DNA of 64,000 bases, from contig JAGYIS010000008.1 in assembly GCA_018402255.1 (NCBI GenBank), forward strand, positions 310,001 through 374,000, written 5' to 3'. Positions 43,647 to 54,752 of this stretch are shown here, piece after piece. The notes beneath the pieces are model-generated. The model searched no databases, was not told the origin of the DNA, and saw nothing but the letters and a program-made list of their open reading frames with translations. Numbering within the stretch: position 1 is the first letter of the stretch; each line of letters opens with the position of its first letter. The stretch comes from Marinobacter sp. Lineage in GTDB: Bacteria; Pseudomonadota; Gammaproteobacteria; Pseudomonadales; Oleiphilaceae. A program made the position numbers and the translations under genes.

Positions 43647-45946
43647 GGTTTATGCTGATCCTCCGCTTTCAGTTTCAGCATCGACAGCACACCCAGGGCC
43701 GCGAGTGACAGTACAAAGATTTCACCCAGGGTATCCAGTGCCCGGAAGTCCACCAGAATCACGTTCACGATGTTCCGGCCATAGGCCAGTGGCGCGCTGT
43801 TCTCGACGTAGTAGCTTGAAATGCTCTCGAAGTACTGGATGTCGAGCACCGCAAGCATCATCAGTGTGATGACGACGCCGGCAAACACGGACACCGCGAG
43901 ATCACGGTAGCGTTGGAACGGCGTTGACAGGTTGACGAATTCAGGCAGTTTGAACAACACCAGAACCAGCAGGATGACCGTGAGGGTTTCTACCAGCAAC
44001 TGGGTTATCCCGAGATCCGGCGCGCTGAACAGTATGAAGGTCAGTGCCACGCCGAAGCCCAGCACGCCCATGGATGCAACGGATCCAAGCCGCGAGTGCG
44101 TGCCGCTGGCAAAGACGGCTGAGGCGACCAGCAACAGGGCGATGCCCCATTCATAGAAATGGCTGTCGGCCAGATTCAGCGTAAAGTGCACTCCGTACTG
44201 GTCCAGCATGGTGTAGCCGGCCAGTCCGAAAGTGACTGCCACCAGCACCAGCATATAAATGCCCAGAACGCCATTTTGCAGCAGCCTGGTCTGCCAGCTG
44301 GCAACCACGGTAATCCACTCCATCACTTTGAAGTAGCCTGCCTCCGGGCCAACGCGGCTGCCCGCGAAGTTGACCGCGTTGAGGCCAGGCTGAATGCTGG
44401 GCCAGGCACGGAATAGCAGCAGACCAACCACCAGACTGACACCAGACAGAATCAGCGGCATATTGATGCCATGCCAGAGTGCCAGATGGAAATCCACTGG
44501 CGTGCCATGGACCGACGCGACCGCTGCCTTGAACAGGACGTTTTCCGGGATAAACGGCATCAAGCCAAACGCGAGTGCAATGATGGTCAGCACGGCAGGC
44601 CCGACAAGCATGCCGAAAGGTGCCTCATGGGGTGCTTTCGGCGTGTTGCCCGGGGCGCCAAAGAACGGCTTGATGGCCACCAGCCCGGCAACGCCCACGA
44701 TCAGGATGGCAGAAGTGACGGTTGCAACCAGCAGCAGGCTGCTCCAGAGCGGAGCGTCAAGCAGTGCCTCGAGCATCAGTTCTTTGGCAATAAATCCGAA
44801 CAGGGGTGGAAGGCCGGCCAGCGACAGAGCCGCAAATACCGCGATGGTGGCAGTCACCGGCATCGACTTGCGCAGCCCGCCCATGCGCGTGATGTCTTTG
44901 GTGCCGGTTTCATGATCCAGGGCGCCGGCCAGCATGAACAGCGCGCCCTTGTATAAGGAGTGGGCGACCAGAAAGCAGATAAACGCGGTCATGGCCAGTT
45001 CGGTGCCGACGCCTATCAGCATCGTCAGTGTGCCCAGCGCCATCACGGTAGAGTAGGCCAGGACTTTCTTGATGCCGGTACTGCTGAAGGCAAACCAGGC
45101 GCCGGTCAGCATGGTGACGGCACCAAAGCCCATCAGCATCATGGTCCATAGCTCACCCTCACCCAGGGCAGGATTGAGGCGCGCCATAAGGTAGATGCCT
45201 GCTTTGACCATGGTTGCCGAATGCAGAAACGCCGAAACGGGCGTTGGCGCAGCCATAGCGTTGGGCAGCCAGAAATGGAAAGGAACCTGTGCCGATTTGG
45301 TAAACGCGCCGGCCAACAGACACAGCACGGCACCGGTGTAGAATACATGCTGATGGATCGGATCGCTTGAGGCCAGAATGGCAGACAGCGAATAGCTGTC
45401 GGTCATGATCGCCAGCATGATCAGGCCCGCCATCAGTGCCAAACCACCGGCCACCGTCACAAACAAACCTTGCAGCGCACACTTTCTGGCCTCCAGGTCT
45501 TCATGGTTGAAACCGATCAGCATGTAAGAGGTGATGCTGGTCAATTCCCAGAATACAAAGAGGGTGATGAGGTTGTCTGACAGCACCAGTCCCAGCATCG
45601 ACGCCATGAACGACAACATGATGACAAAGAACCGGGCCAGGTATTTGTGTCCTGCCAGATAAGAGCCCGCATAGATCAGAATGAAGGTTCCGATCCCGCT
45701 GATCAGCAAGGCAAAGGTCAGGGACAGGCCATCAACCAGGAAATTGAGTGAGATGCCAAGCCCCGGTAACCATTGGTATTCCAGCAGAAGTGGTCCGTCC
45801 TGAACCTGCGACAGAAACGTGCTGAAGTAAACCGCGAGGCTCGCCGGCAGCAAGCTGAGCAACCAACCGATGTATTTTCCTGCGACCCGGTGCAGAAGGG
45901 GCGCGAAAAGAGCCAGCAAAAAGCCGGATAACACAGCCAATAGCAT
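43643..45946 (-). CDS. mrpA: Mrp Na+/H+ antiporter subunit A
   Basis: The product is about 767 residues with some 21 membrane segments. The N-terminal NuoL-like part holds LFVFWELTSITSYMLIGF (conserved Glu), KSAQVPFHFWLPNAM and HSATMVKAGIY; the C-terminal part resembles MbhD/MbhE and MrpB (LIFSAPDLGITQLLVE; VNVILVDFRALDTLGE). ATG 45946 is the natural start; the frame extending to 46081 lies upstream of the homology. It is first in the operon mrpABCDEFG, which exchanges Na+ for H+ and helps marine cells cope with salt and high pH. Confidence 0.92.
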   Translation of the reverse strand: MLLAVLSGFLLALFAPLLHRVAGKYIGWLLSLLPASLAVYFSTFLSQVQDGPLLLEYQWLPGLGISLNFLVDGLSLTFALLISGIGTFILIYAGSYLAGHKYLARFFVIMLSFMASMLGLVLSDNLITLFVFWELTSITSYMLIGFNHEDLEARKCALQGLFVTVAGGLALMAGLIMLAIMTDSYSLSAILASSDPIHQHVFYTGAVLCLLAGAFTKSAQVPFHFWLPNAMAAPTPVSAFLHSATMVKAGIYLMARLNPALGEGELWTMMLMGFGAVTMLTGAWFAFSSTGIKKVLAYSTVMALGTLTMLIGVGTELAMTAFICFLVAHSLYKGALFMLAGALDHETGTKDITRMGGLRKSMPVTATIAVFAALSLAGLPPLFGFIAKELMLEALLDAPLWSSLLLVATVTSAILIVGVAGLVAIKPFFGAPGNTPKAPHEAPFGMLVGPAVLTIIALAFGLMPFIPENVLFKAAVASVHGTPVDFHLALWHGINMPLILSGVSLVVGLLLFRAWPSIQPGLNAVNFAGSRVGPEAGYFKVMEWITVVASWQTRLLQNGVLGIYMLVLVAVTFGLAGYTMLDQYGVHFTLNLADSHFYEWGIALLLVASAVFASGTHSRLGSVASMGVLGFGVALTFILFSAPDLGITQLLVETLTVILLVLVLFKLPEFVNLSTPFQRYRDLAVSVFAGVVITLMMLAVLDIQYFESISSYYVENSAPLAYGRNIVNVILVDFRALDTLGEIFVLSLAALGVLSMLKLKAEDQHKP

Positions 45947-48272
<2,326 letters not shown>

Positions 48273-48334
48273 ACCCGGCCCAAAACGGCAACAGGTGACA
48301 ACAAAGGGCACCCAGTTGCCGGCTGAGGCAGTGG

Positions 48335-48499
48335 CTACCGAACGGACTTCAGTGCGTTGGAAATGGCTTCTGCCTCAGCTTCCAGCACCTGACACCTCAG
48401 GCTATAGCCTTGCTGCAGAGCATGCTCAAGTTGCTTGCGCTTCATGTCGTACAGGCGGTTCAGAATGTTGGCCTGGTTTTGCTTGATCGGTGCGTTCAT
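48335..48499 (-). CDS. Small helical protein (54 aa)
   Basis: A 55-codon frame starts at ATG 48499 with GGAGGT six bases upstream, an ideal ribosome site. The sequence is a single amphipathic helix type (LNRLYDMKRKQLEHALQQG ... QVLEAEAEAISNALKSVR) with one Cys. No membrane segment is seen. It is too short for standard calling and matches no family I know. It lies between fadH (convergent) and the GlxA-type regulator gene (upstream on the same strand). Confidence 0.65.
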   Translation of the reverse strand: MNAPIKQNQANILNRLYDMKRKQLEHALQQGYSLRCQVLEAEAEAISNALKSVR

Positions 48500-48609
48500 G
48501 GCGGACCTCCCCATATGTACACCCGTCGGTATTCTTTACGTTGCCAGGCAAAACCTGGCCTTCTGATGAATTCCAAGCATAACCCGGGCCACAATCGTTC
48601 GGGCCGAGT

Positions 48610-49602
48610 TCAGCGTCCGAATCTGGATCGGTAAACACCCGGTGCCATACCGGTGTGTTTCCGGAACAGACGGCTGAAAGAACTGACGTCTTCATAGCCC
48701 ACCAGACGGGTGATCTCCTCCACGGAAACCCGCGAATTTTCCAGATGCTGGCGAGCCGCCTCAATACGAAGCGTCTGCAGATAGCCTGTGGGTGTATCGC
48801 CAGTCGCCTGCCTGAACCGACGAATCAAAGAGCGCTCAGTCAGCCCGCCCAGCGCGGCTAAAGACGTCAGTGTTACCGGCTGACTGAAGTGGACATCCAG
48901 CCAATCCTGAATCTCGAGGATAGGGCTGTCCGAGTGGTAGCGTCGGGCTTGCAACGCACTGTAGGGCGCCTGACTGGTTCGCCCGGCATCAATCACAAAC
49001 GCTTTCGCCAACTCACGGGCCACCTGCGGCCCCGCCAACCGCTCCACCAGGTACACCCCGAGATCCCACCACGCCATCCCGCCGCCGGCGCAAGCAACCG
49101 GACCATCCACCGTCACCAGTTTCTGCGGCTGGAGATCCACGGCTGGAAACTGCTCTCGAAAAGGATTGCTGAAGCCCCAATGCGTCGTTGCCTGGCGATA
49201 ATCCAGCAACCCTGCTGCCGCCAACAGAAACGCTCCGGTGCAGTTGCTGGCCACGCGAACCCCGCCGTCCCCGGCGCCATGAAATTGCTCAAGCCACCGA
49301 ATCAGCTCCGAATTGCTCGCTAAAGTTTGATCAATTGGTGCACCAATCGTTGGAATGATCACCAAATCATCAACCCCGAAGGTCTCGGCCTCTCGCCAGG
49401 AACCGTCTGCGAGTAATGTCAGCCCGTTGATACACCGACAGGGCTCGCCAGACTCTGTCAGCAGGCGGGTTCTGAAATAAGCCTGAGGCTGCTGCCCATG
49501 AATCCGAGCCCAGGTGACCCCGGCCATCCGGAAAAGATCGATAACGCCAGTAATCGCACTGGCAAGCGCGCCGTTAAAGCCAATGATGGTGACGGTTTTC
49601 AT
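48610..49602 (-). CDS. GlxA family transcriptional regulator (DJ-1/PfpI plus AraC domains)
   Basis: The product is 330 residues. The N-terminal class-I amidotransferase-like domain (GVDDLVIIPTIG; VASNCTGAFLLAAAGLLD, nucleophile-elbow Cys) is likely a sensor, and the C-terminal AraC helix-turn-helix pair (LTSLAALGGLTERSLIRRF; VEEITRLVGYEDVSSFSRLF) binds DNA. The ligand is unknown. It is divergent from the acyl-CoA dehydrogenase gene and may regulate it. Confidence 0.9.
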   Translation of the reverse strand: MKTVTIIGFNGALASAITGVIDLFRMAGVTWARIHGQQPQAYFRTRLLTESGEPCRCINGLTLLADGSWREAETFGVDDLVIIPTIGAPIDQTLASNSELIRWLEQFHGAGDGGVRVASNCTGAFLLAAAGLLDYRQATTHWGFSNPFREQFPAVDLQPQKLVTVDGPVACAGGGMAWWDLGVYLVERLAGPQVARELAKAFVIDAGRTSQAPYSALQARRYHSDSPILEIQDWLDVHFSQPVTLTSLAALGGLTERSLIRRFRQATGDTPTGYLQTLRIEAARQHLENSRVSVEEITRLVGYEDVSSFSRLFRKHTGMAPGVYRSRFGR

Positions 49603-49697
49603 AAAATGGCGGATTCCACCATGAATAAGTCAGAAATGACAATTCCAACCAGTGTAGTGGTTGTGAGAGGCTAGGGCCAATAAACAGGAGAGCCAGA

Positions 49698-51500
49698 ATG
49701 ACCGACACCCTGATCGACCGCCGTGACCTTGATTTCCAACTCTACGAAGTCATGAACACCGAAACCCTCACCCAGCGTGAGCGCTTCAGTGAACACAGCA
49801 AAGAAACCTTCGACGCGGTCATCGAAACCGCCGACAAAATGGCGAAAGAGAAATTCGCCAACCACAACAGCGCCGCCGACAAAGACGAGCCCAGGTTCGT
49901 TAACGGCCAGGTCGAGATGCTGCCAGACGTAAAGGTCGCCTTCGACGCCTACGCCGAAGCCGGTTTCCTCGCTGGTCGCTACGATTACGACCTGGGCGGC
50001 ATGCAATTGCCGGAATCGGTCATGGCCGCCTGTAACGGTTTCTTCACCGCCGCCAACCCGGGCACCGCAGGTTATCCGTTCCTCACGACCGCCGCCGCCA
50101 ATCTCATCCGGGTGTTCGGCAATGACGAACAGAAAACCCGGTTTTTGCCACACATGCTTAACGGCCGCTACAGCGGCACCATGGCCCTGACCGAGCCCCA
50201 CGCCGGCTCCAGCCTGGCGGATATCCGCACCTCCGCCACGCCAACCGATGATGGCCACTACCTGATCAAAGGCGCCAAAATCTACATCTCTGGCGGCGAG
50301 CAGAGCATCACCGAAAACATCGTCCACATGGTGCTGGCCAAAATCAAAGGCGCACCGGCCGGTGTCAAAGGCATCTCCCTGTTCATCGTCCCGAAATTTC
50401 ATGTGGACGAGGCCGGTAACCCGGGCGAACGCAACGGCGTTAGCCTCGCTGGCCTGATTCACAAGCTCGGCTATCGGGGCACCACCTCCACCGCCCTGAG
50501 CTTCGGCGACGACGCCCCGTGCCACGGCTATCTGGTGGGCGAGCCCCATCAGGGCCTGAAATACATGTTCCAGATGATGAACGAAGCCCGCATCGGCGTC
50601 GGCTTCGGCGCTGCCGTCATCGGCTACCGTGGTTACATGCACAGCCTGGAGTACGCCAAAGACCGCCTGCAGGGCCGCAAAGCCAGCGAAAAGAACCCGG
50701 AAAGCCCGCAGGTGCCCATCATTGAGCACGCCGACGTGCGCAGAATGTTGCTGGCCCAAAAAGCCTACAGTGAAGGCGGCCTGGCCTTGTGCCTCTACGG
50801 TGCTCGGTTGATGGACGATCAGCACACCCACCCGGATGAGCAAAAACGTGTCGAAGCCGGCAAACTGCTGGACCTGCTCACGCCCGTGATCAAAGCCTGG
50901 CCTTCCGAATTTGGCCTGAAAGCCAACGACCTGGCGATTCAGGTCTACGGTGGGGCCGGTTACACCCGCGAATACCCGGCCGAACAGTGCTGGCGCGATA
51001 ACCGCCTGAACCCGATCCACGAGGGCGCCAACGGCATCCAGGCCCTGGATCTGCTGGGCCGCAAAATCTGGCAGGACCAGAGCCACGGCCTGCAACTGCT
51101 GATGCAGGAGATGCAGGTGGACCTGCAAGCCGCCACCACCGACCGCTGCCAGCAGTGGGCGCTGTCTCTTAGCGAAACCCTGCAACAGGCCGTCAAAGTC
51201 ACCCAGAGTCTGGGCAAATCCCTGATGAACGGCGAAGTAGACAAAACCCTCGCCAACGCCAGCTGCTACCTGCACCTGTTTGGCCACATCATCGTCGCCT
51301 GGATGTGGCTGCGCCAAGCTAATGCGGCAGCCAACGCCGTGGCCTCGGCCAACAGCGACAGCGAACGCAACTTCTACCAAGGCAAACTCCAGGCCGCTCA
51401 GTATTTCTTCCACTGGGAGTTGCCCACCGTGGCCCAGGATCTGGTCTTGCTCCGCAACCAGGATGATACGTGCCTGAACATGAAGGCCGATTGGTTTTAG
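49698..51500 (+). CDS. Acyl-CoA dehydrogenase, large (600 aa) type
   Basis: An FAD enzyme that introduces the trans-2 double bond in fatty acyl-CoA during beta-oxidation. Family landmarks are the MALTEPHAGSSLADI FAD/substrate segment (about 160), GYRGTTSTALSF, and the catalytic Glu in NPIHEGANGIQALDLLGRK (about 440). The extra C-terminal domain (some 140 residues) places it in the 600-residue class seen in pseudomonads. CAGGAGAG precedes the ATG. Two 11-bp AGGCTAGGGCC motifs lie inverted on either side of the gene. Confidence 0.92.
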   Translation: MTDTLIDRRDLDFQLYEVMNTETLTQRERFSEHSKETFDAVIETADKMAKEKFANHNSAADKDEPRFVNGQVEMLPDVKVAFDAYAEAGFLAGRYDYDLGGMQLPESVMAACNGFFTAANPGTAGYPFLTTAAANLIRVFGNDEQKTRFLPHMLNGRYSGTMALTEPHAGSSLADIRTSATPTDDGHYLIKGAKIYISGGEQSITENIVHMVLAKIKGAPAGVKGISLFIVPKFHVDEAGNPGERNGVSLAGLIHKLGYRGTTSTALSFGDDAPCHGYLVGEPHQGLKYMFQMMNEARIGVGFGAAVIGYRGYMHSLEYAKDRLQGRKASEKNPESPQVPIIEHADVRRMLLAQKAYSEGGLALCLYGARLMDDQHTHPDEQKRVEAGKLLDLLTPVIKAWPSEFGLKANDLAIQVYGGAGYTREYPAEQCWRDNRLNPIHEGANGIQALDLLGRKIWQDQSHGLQLLMQEMQVDLQAATTDRCQQWALSLSETLQQAVKVTQSLGKSLMNGEVDKTLANASCYLHLFGHIIVAWMWLRQANAAANAVASANSDSERNFYQGKLQAAQYFFHWELPTVAQDLVLLRNQDDTCLNMKADWF

Positions 51501-51550
51501 TTTCGGTGCTCTTCCGGCCCTAGCCTGCGAATATTGGTGATGGCGCAATC

Positions 51551-51648
51551 GGCTGGGCGCCCTTCCAGGGACACGCTACGAGCACGTCCCTGTGCGCTCG
51601 GCTGTGGCCATCCATGGCCACAGACGGTCCCTGAAAGGGCGCCCAGCC
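51551..51648 (+). repeat. Three-way-junction palindromic element, copy D
   Basis: 22-bp arms (one mismatch) at 51551-51572 and 51627-51648 enclose 54 nt. The second internal hairpin is the strongest of the set: TGTGGCCAT-CC-ATGGCCACA, a perfect 9-bp stem. A GGCCCTAGCCT motif lies 24 bases left of the arm. Orientation is as copy A. Confidence 0.85.
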
Positions 51649-51742
51649 GCTCGCGCCCAGACAATGTGCTGGCCGCCGATCATAGAACCCTTAGGGGACG
51701 GGAGAGCAAGGTTTTTTGAACGGTATTTCTGCATAAGTCCGA

Positions 51743-51857
51743 GCATGGGCAACGGGGAGGTCTTTCCAGGACCGTTGAGGGCCATGGACGGCCCGAAACG
51801 AGCCTACAGGGACGTACTCGTGGGCGTGTCCTGGAAAGACCTCCCCGTTGACCATGC
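51743..51857 (-). repeat. Three-way-junction palindromic element, copy E
   Basis: 30-bp arms (29 of 30 paired) at 51743-51772 and 51828-51857 enclose 55 nt. Read on the minus strand it has GTAC-GTCCCT-GTAG and GGGCC-GTCCA-TGGCCC hairpins. AGGCTAGGGCC (51874-51884) lies 16 bases to the right, as in copy F. Confidence 0.82.
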
Positions 51858-51903
51858 CTGCACCCACATAGACAGGCTAGGGCCGTATTAAGAGGAAATG
51901 TGC

Positions 51904-52683
51904 ATGTCACTGGTAAACATAGAAAAACAAGGCCACATCTTGCTGATTGGCCTGAACCGCCCGGAAAAAATGAACGCCATGAACCGGGCCATGTACCACG
52001 AAATCGCTGCTGCCTACTATCAGCTCCAGAATGATCCGGAGCTGCGCGTGGCCGTGATGTACGCCAATGGCGACCACTTCACCAGCGGCTTGCAACTGGA
52101 CGACTGGGCCGGCGTGTTCGCCAACGGCAAAGGCATCGAACCTGGGGAGGGCGAACTCGACCCCTTTGACATCACCGGCGACAGCCTCACCAAACCCGTT
52201 GTCTTCGCCGCTCAGGGCATCTGCTTCACCTGCGGCGTCGAAATGATGCTCAACACCGACATCCGCGTCGCCGCCAAAGGTACCCGTTTCGCCCAACTGG
52301 AAGTCAAACGCGGCATCTTCGCCTGCGGTGGCGCCACCATCCGCCTGCAGCGAGAGATCGGCTGGGGCAACGCCCAACGCTACCTGCTCACCGGCGAAGA
52401 ATGGACCGCCGAGCAGGCTTATCAATGGGGCCTGATCCAGGAGCTCGTTGAGCCCGGCGAACAGCTCAACAAAGCCCTGGAAATTGCCGAGAAAATCGCC
52501 AAAGCCGCACCTCTGGGTGTTCAGGGCAGCCTGAAGTCGTCCAAGATCTCCGTCAGCGAAGGCCAGGAAGCCGCCAAGCAGAGCCTGTTCCCGGACCTGC
52601 GCCCGGTGATGGCCAGCGAAGACGTAAAAGAGGGAATCCAGTCGTTTCTGGAAAGACGGGAAGCGGTGTTCAAAGGCCAGTAG
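51904..52683 (+). CDS. Enoyl-CoA hydratase/isomerase (crotonase) family protein
   Basis: The product is 259 residues of the crotonase fold. NRPEKMNAMNRAMYHEI is the N-terminal motif; an oxyanion-hole strand AVMYANGDHFTSGLQLDDW and the second loop GICFTCGVEMMLNTDI follow, then AQLEVKRGIFACGG. The usual catalytic Glu in GGG-E position reads FACGGAT, so the exact reaction is open. ATG 51904 is preferred (GAGGA eight bases away; ATG 51898 is too close). It is flanked by palindromic elements on both sides. Confidence 0.85.
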   Translation: MSLVNIEKQGHILLIGLNRPEKMNAMNRAMYHEIAAAYYQLQNDPELRVAVMYANGDHFTSGLQLDDWAGVFANGKGIEPGEGELDPFDITGDSLTKPVVFAAQGICFTCGVEMMLNTDIRVAAKGTRFAQLEVKRGIFACGGATIRLQREIGWGNAQRYLLTGEEWTAEQAYQWGLIQELVEPGEQLNKALEIAEKIAKAAPLGVQGSLKSSKISVSEGQEAAKQSLFPDLRPVMASEDVKEGIQSFLERREAVFKGQ

Positions 52684-52758
52684 CTGGATTGACCCGTTAT
52701 TCGAAATCTCCTCCGTATAGATCGTTGGTGCAACGACTATCCCACGGAAGCGTAAGCG

Positions 52759-52862
52759 GCGGGTTGGGGCCACCCTTCCGGGAGTGTGCGCAGCAGGGGT
52801 GCTGCGCTCAAGCCCCCACGGATGGGTTCACGGCGTCTCCCGGAAGGGTGGCCCCAACCCGC
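52759..52862 (-). repeat. Three-way-junction palindromic element, copy F
   Basis: Perfect 26-bp arms at 52759-52784 and 52837-52862 enclose 52 nt. On the minus strand the small hairpins are CCCA-TCCG-TGGG and GCGCAGCA-CCCC-TGCTGCGC. The stems therefore differ completely from those in copy D but pair just as well. AGGCTAGGGCC lies at 52881-52891. Confidence 0.85.
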
Positions 52863-52920
52863 AGCCGGCACCTAACCCACAGGCTAGGGCCGGTGATCAA
52901 ATCAATATATCAGTCAGGCC

Positions 52921-54186
52921 TCAGGCAGCCTCAGATGCAGTTTTGTTTCCTGATTTGCGGGCAGAAGCCTCAGCAGCCACTTTCGCAGCATAATCCGCAT
53001 ACTTGGCCATCAGTTCGTCCTTACGGTCCGGATCCCAGTTAATCTTTGACAGATCGCCCTCGTAGTGATCAATCACCCGCTTATCCATGGTCTCGTACCA
53101 CCACTGGGGCAAGTAGGCCGGCAACAACATCGACGCGTAACCACCCGGCAACTGCGGCGCATTCTCAAAATGCCTCAAGGCCTGGTAGCTCCGGGTCGGA
53201 TGCGCATGATGGTCCGAATGCCGCTGTAACTGATACAGGAACAGATTGGTCACCACATGGTTGCTGTTCCAGCTGTGCTCCGGTTGCGTACGCTCATACT
53301 TGCCAGACTTATCCTTCTGGCGTAGCAAACCGTAGTGCTCAATGTAATTCACACTCTCCAGCAAACTGGCGCCATAAACCGCCTGCGCCGCCAGGAACGG
53401 AACCGCACGCGGGCCGCACAGCAGCGTCGTCGCGCCAAAGAACCCGGCGCTCATCGCCCAGCCCTGCAACAGCTCATTGTCCAGGCTCCAGAAACTCTTA
53501 CCCTTGCGCTCAAGACGGGCCTTCTCGATCTTCACGGACGACTTCATGCCGCCAAACACCGTGCGCGGCAGAAACTTCCAGAAACTCTCACCCATGCGGC
53601 TGCTGGCCGGATCTTCCGGCGTTGCCACTCGCTTGTGATGGCCAAAGTTATGTTCCACCACGAAATGGGTGTAGCCGGTGGGTGCCAGCGCCGCCATCGC
53701 CATCAGCTTATTGAACTTGCTGGATTTGTGCCCCAACTCGTGGGCAGTGTTGATACCCACGCCATTGATGGCTCCGACCGTCAGCGTCAGCCCGATCTTG
53801 TCCTCCAGCGGCGTGTTTTTGCGGCTGGCCAGCCAGGCGCCCATCACCGTCATGGCGTACTGAGTCGGAATGAAGGCCTTGACGATGCGATCGTAGTATT
53901 TGTCCTGTTCAAGGGATCGGACTGCGGATTCTGGCGGGTTGCTTTTGTCCTCACCGATGGCGCGATCAAGCGCCGGAATGATGCCGTGCACCAGTGCCGG
54001 ACCGGTCCAGGCCAGGGCTTTCAGTTTTTTCGGTGCGATGGCGTAGCCGGTCAGTGCCGCCAGACCAATGCCGGGCAAGGCAGGGCTGAGCAGCCACATG
54101 TAGCGCTTTGGGTCTTTCCAGTCGGCCTTGCTGAGGGGGCTACTCACTTGATGGGAGTCCAGAGACTCTTTCGCTTTGGCGTTCAT
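52921..54186 (-). CDS. alkB: Alkane 1-monooxygenase AlkB
   Basis: A 421-residue integral-membrane di-iron enzyme that hydroxylates the terminal carbon of n-alkanes, receiving electrons from rubredoxin. The His boxes are all present: NTAHELGHK (about 143-151), EHNFGHHKRVATPEDPASSR (landmark, about 169), NYIEHYGLLR, and LQRHSDHHAHPTRSYQAL. Six membrane helices are expected. The tail is Lys/Ala-rich. No rubredoxin gene lies nearby. It is convergent with the hydratase gene. Confidence 0.95.
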   Translation of the reverse strand: MNAKAKESLDSHQVSSPLSKADWKDPKRYMWLLSPALPGIGLAALTGYAIAPKKLKALAWTGPALVHGIIPALDRAIGEDKSNPPESAVRSLEQDKYYDRIVKAFIPTQYAMTVMGAWLASRKNTPLEDKIGLTLTVGAINGVGINTAHELGHKSSKFNKLMAMAALAPTGYTHFVVEHNFGHHKRVATPEDPASSRMGESFWKFLPRTVFGGMKSSVKIEKARLERKGKSFWSLDNELLQGWAMSAGFFGATTLLCGPRAVPFLAAQAVYGASLLESVNYIEHYGLLRQKDKSGKYERTQPEHSWNSNHVVTNLFLYQLQRHSDHHAHPTRSYQALRHFENAPQLPGGYASMLLPAYLPQWWYETMDKRVIDHYEGDLSKINWDPDRKDELMAKYADYAAKVAAEASARKSGNKTASEAA

Positions 54187-54210
54187 GGTTGGCTCTCCGC
54201 TGTGTTCTTT

Positions 54211-54261
54211 GGATTTGTTGTTTCAATTTATGTCGGACAATCTTGCAATACAACAAAATCC
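54211..54261 (-). promoter_or_regulatory. Promoter region of alkB with an imperfect inverted repeat
   Basis: GGATTTGTTGT (54211-54221) and ACAACAAAATCC (54250-54261) are complementary apart from one extra base, spaced by 28 bases. On the minus strand, TTGTTG and ACATAA separated by 17 bp could be the -35 and -10. The arms flank them, so a regulator of alkane use might bind here. Confidence 0.4.
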
Positions 54262-54275
54262 AGGAGCGGATCAGA

Positions 54276-54425
54276 ATGATGGCCTGTTATGACAATGCTG
54301 TGATATCACCAAAAGACGTCGAGGTTTTCTGGCCGTTGTCAGTTAATGGGGTTGAGCGCGGTGGCGATACCTGCATTTGTGGTCCAGACTTCAACCAAAC
54401 AAAAACAACAGGGACGACCCTATGA
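54276..54425 (+). CDS. Possible 49-residue protein coupled to the next gene
   Basis: ATG 54276 (or 54279) has AGGAG nine bases before it. The frame encodes MMACYDNAVISP..., with a CxC pair (TCICGPD), and ends in a TGA that overlaps the ATG of the next gene (ATGA). Such overlap suggests translational coupling. It could also be a leader peptide. No family is recognised. Confidence 0.4.
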   Translation: MMACYDNAVISPKDVEVFWPLSVNGVERGGDTCICGPDFNQTKTTGTTL

Positions 54426-54673
54426 GCGCCACTCATCCATCACCGTCGACGGTTTGTTGGTCGGTACAACAAATGCTTCGTGAGTATGTTGGCACGCAGC
54501 GAATCGCTGAGATTATCTACCAGGACCCCGCCGGCCAGATTTGTTCGGTGCACGCAACCATCCGGGATCTTTTGAGCCGTGCGGGCCATGATTTTCTGGT
54601 ATTGGGAACGGGGAAAGTGGTCGGTGTTGAGCACATCATCATGATTGACGGGCAACGGTTTACCAAAGAGTAA
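54422..54673 (+). CDS. Small protein, possibly Rof/YaeO-like
   Basis: The product is 83 residues without membrane segments. The second half (GQICSVHATIRDLLSRAG, DFLVLGTGKVVGVEHIIMIDG) has strand-turn-strand spacing reminiscent of Sm-like small proteins such as Rof (YaeO), which binds Rho and reduces termination. The likeness is weak and I do not rely on it. AGGGA precedes the ATG at 54422. Confidence 0.55.
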   Translation: MSATHPSPSTVCWSVQQMLREYVGTQRIAEIIYQDPAGQICSVHATIRDLLSRAGHDFLVLGTGKVVGVEHIIMIDGQRFTKE

Positions 54674-54752
54674 TCAGCAGGTAATTGCCTTCTTTACCCC
54701 ATCACATCTACTCTGTGCATGGTTTAAACATGTATCAACAGAGGGATATGTT

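Larger units (their letters stand above)
51501..51903. other. Intergenic region holding two palindromic elements
   Basis: A 403-base gap between the acyl-CoA dehydrogenase and hydratase genes. It consists mainly of copies D and E of the palindromic element, in opposite orientation, with 94 bases between their cores. GAGGA before 51904 is the hydratase ribosome site. Short reading frames here come from the repeats. Confidence 0.85.

Noticed and set aside
48542..48559. Small hairpin GCCAGG-CAAAA-CCTGGC after the GlxA-type gene
   Set aside because: No T-tract on either strand; too short to call a terminator.
49671..51548. A 625-codon open frame antisense to the acyl-CoA dehydrogenase gene
   Set aside because: It mirrors codon bias of the sense gene, has no ribosome site and gives a Val/Gly/Phe/Gln-rich sequence without any motif. 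The sense strand carries a clear enzyme.
51576..51891. Short frames spanning copies D and E
   Set aside because: Repeat-derived; no ribosome sites and no conserved protein features.
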